NCBI GenBank assembly: GCA_002917075.1
Contig: NTMA01000057.1
Coordinates: 124,001-188,000 of the forward strand
Origin: Hawksworthiomyces lignivorus
Lineage: Eukaryota > Ascomycota > Sordariomycetes > Ophiostomatales > Ophiostomataceae
Length of the DNA: 64,000 bases
Reading direction: 5' to 3'
Part shown: positions 62,527-64,000 of the stretch, in pieces
Layout: the number at the start of each line of letters is the position of its first letter
How positions within the stretch are numbered: position 1 is the first letter of the stretch
Position numbers and translations under genes: made by a program
The notes under the pieces: model-generated
Databases searched by the model: none
The model's input: the letters and a program-made list of their open reading frames with translations, nothing else
Told to the model about the DNA's origin: nothing

Positions 62527-64000
62527 TTAGAGGCCGCTGCTTTGTAACAACCACACAACAGCCTCGCGGCCTCTTTTAGCAACCTGCGACAGCAGCGTCT
62601 GGCCGGCGTCATCTTCTGCCTTAATCTTGGCACCCTTCTCAACTAAAAACCGCACAACGGCCTCGTGGCCATTCTCGACAGCCATCAACAGCGAGGTCTT
62701 GCCACGTCAATTTTTTACCTCGATATCGGCGCCCTTCTCGACTAGCAGCCGTACGACGACCTCATAGCCCTCCCCGGTGGCCCATGACATCGGCGTTTCG
62801 TAGTGCCCGATGTCGGGGTCCTTCTTCTTGATTAGTAGAATATTCATTATCCTTAGCACCTCCTCATCTGCCTCTCTCCAGGGACCGTGATCCGAGTGAG
62901 TTTTGTCCACGCTTCTCAATGCCATCCCAGCTCCATAGACCTCCATAGCTTTTTGGAGATTCTTTAGTGCCGCCCCATATCGTTCCATTCAGTTCAGCAA
63001 CAATCCGAAATTCCATAATCTCGCAGCTTTGTCCAGATTATGTAGGCAATGGCATTCTGTCATCGGACACTTGGCCACCCCTCGACTGCTTGTGAAGCTT
63101 CCATAATCTTCTCCACCTTGTGAATTTCTTTGAGATTCATCCCAGTCCCAGATAAGCAGTAATTTAGTAGGAAACCTTGTTGTTGAAGCGAGCAACCTCC
63201 GCAGATCCTCTGTCTGGGGAACTGCAATCATAATAATGGTCAAAAAACCGTCGCGAAGCCTAATGATTGTAGGCTGCGATGCTCCTTGTAGGAGGCAGAC
63301 GACATCCCCTGTCTCGACAGCCTTCGCCGAGGCCGAGAGGTTGAGGCGAGAGAGATTTGTTTCGCTTTTGTGTCGAAACGGTCTTGCGCATTCTTCCAAG
63401 CAATGTCAACGTACTGTCCTTCGACTGAAGATACCTCACCAAAGACTGCAACCCTTGCTTTCAATTACCGCCACCTCTTCACCGTTCCAAGCTTTCACTG
63501 ACACCTGCGCAGATAGGGAGAACTTGACGAGTTCTTGAAAGACAGTCTACTATGGAGTGCTATAGTTGACTGACAATCTGTTGCACTGGGGTCATCGGTG
63601 CTCATACCGAGTAAGGCATAAATCTTGTCATGATGCTCGGTAGCCTTGTGGGTATGATACATATCGATCAGCTCACCTAAAGGTCGCATTCGTAAGGAGA
63701 ATCTCCCTGGCGACTTGAAAACTTTCTTGGATCAAAATATGGCTCCTCTGATTAGGTAGGTTGCCGTGCGAATTAGACCTTGCAAGTCTCGAGCATCTTC
63801 GCCAAATAGGTCGGGAAACTGAGAGTCGAGTGCCACGCAGAATGCGTATCCATCAATCTCCGTAGTCCCACACTTAATAAGGATACTTCGTGCGGTGGCA
63901 ACCTCTTATAAAACCTAGATCCATCTTATTAACGACGTATAAGTAATGTCAAGTATCTCCTCCGTAGCTTCCTTACCCATAGGCGCTCAAACCACGGTCG
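62527..64000 (-). pseudogene. HET-ankyrin (heterokaryon-incompatibility-like) pseudogene, cut by the window edge
   Basis: On the minus strand from the right edge, RPWFERLWV (HET-domain hallmark RPWFxRxWV) is followed by stops, then KCGTTEIDGYAFCVALDSQF, GELIDMYHTHKATEHHDKIY and ALLGMSTDDPS, a region that usually follows the HET core. A frameshift near 63470 leads to VAVFGEVSSVEGQYVDIAWK, then DVVCLLQGASQPTIIRLRDG and LLLIWDWDES. A stop at 62989 and another at 62707 interrupt the C-terminal helical and ankyrin part (EVVVRLLVEKGADIEVKN, then HEAVVRFLVEKGAKIKAEDD), which ends at 62527. Intact relatives are NOD-like or allorecognition proteins in filamentous fungi. At least four disruptions make function unlikely. 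The 5' part lies outside the window. Confidence 0.75.

Noticed and set aside
1..64000. tRNA, rRNA, CRISPR array, viral sequence, complete transposon
   Set aside because: Nothing with the necessary structure was recognised on reading; a covariance-model and repeat-library search would be decisive and was not possible.

Overview
The window is nuclear DNA of a filamentous ascomycete (Pezizomycotina, most likely Sordariomycetes; the species cannot be named from the sequence). Reasons: short spliceosomal introns of about 55-110 bases with GTATGT/GTAAGT-type donors and GCTAAC-type branch sites, five Zn2Cys6 regulators, a LaeA/TAM-type methyltransferase, fungal MFS families and a degenerate HET-ankyrin gene. 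It is an accessory, metabolism-rich region. I reconstructed 25 probably intact genes, one gene broken by a single nonsense codon, and four decayed gene fragments. I saw no rRNA, tRNA, CRISPR array or complete transposon.

Layout. 0-6.5 kb: a small alpha/beta hydrolase, then an M61-peptidase fragment lying head to head with a broken MATE transporter, an UNC93-like membrane protein and a short-chain dehydrogenase remnant. 6.9-10.1 kb: a seven-exon TAM/LaeA-like methyltransferase beside AT-rich DNA with inverted repeats. 10.1-18 kb: a small secreted protein, a divergent pair of an AflR-like regulator and a 14-TM MFS exporter, and a second secreted protein.

18.7-34.6 kb: a candidate catabolic cluster. 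It holds a DapA-family aldolase, an aldo/keto reductase, a DenD-like sugar-acid dehydrogenase, a Zn2Cys6 regulator, a sugar transporter, an intracellular sialidase-like BNR protein, a flavocytochrome b2-type 2-hydroxyacid dehydrogenase and a D-2-hydroxyacid dehydrogenase. A shared promoter motif supports the grouping: CTCTCCGAG occurs before the aldolase, in the AKR/DenD bidirectional promoter and in the flavocytochrome/D-hydroxyacid dehydrogenase bidirectional promoter. A CGG-N8-CCG inverted repeat with the same half-site lies in the transporter/BNR promoter. My inference is import and hydrolysis of an acidic or deoxy-sugar glycoside, oxidation, retro-aldol cleavage to pyruvate plus an aldehyde, and oxidation of a 2-hydroxyacid. 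The substrate is unknown.

34.9-48.8 kb: a DUF899 protein, a phosphoglycerate-mutase-like protein, a TauD-type dioxygenase divergent from an allantoate-family permease, a large Zn2Cys6 regulator, a second DapA-family aldolase and a metallo-beta-lactamase-fold hydrolase with an in-frame TGA. 50-58.5 kb: a CoA-disulfide-reductase/rhodanese fusion, another Zn2Cys6 regulator and a single-exon fusion of an isochorismatase-type hydrolase with an allophanate-hydrolase-like amidase. 59-64 kb: AT-rich DNA with a 12-bp minisatellite, a threonine-rich surface protein and a HET-ankyrin pseudogene running off the right edge.

Coordinates of single-exon genes follow complete open frames. Multi-exon models were built by hand from splice signals and frame continuity and have not been checked against transcripts.
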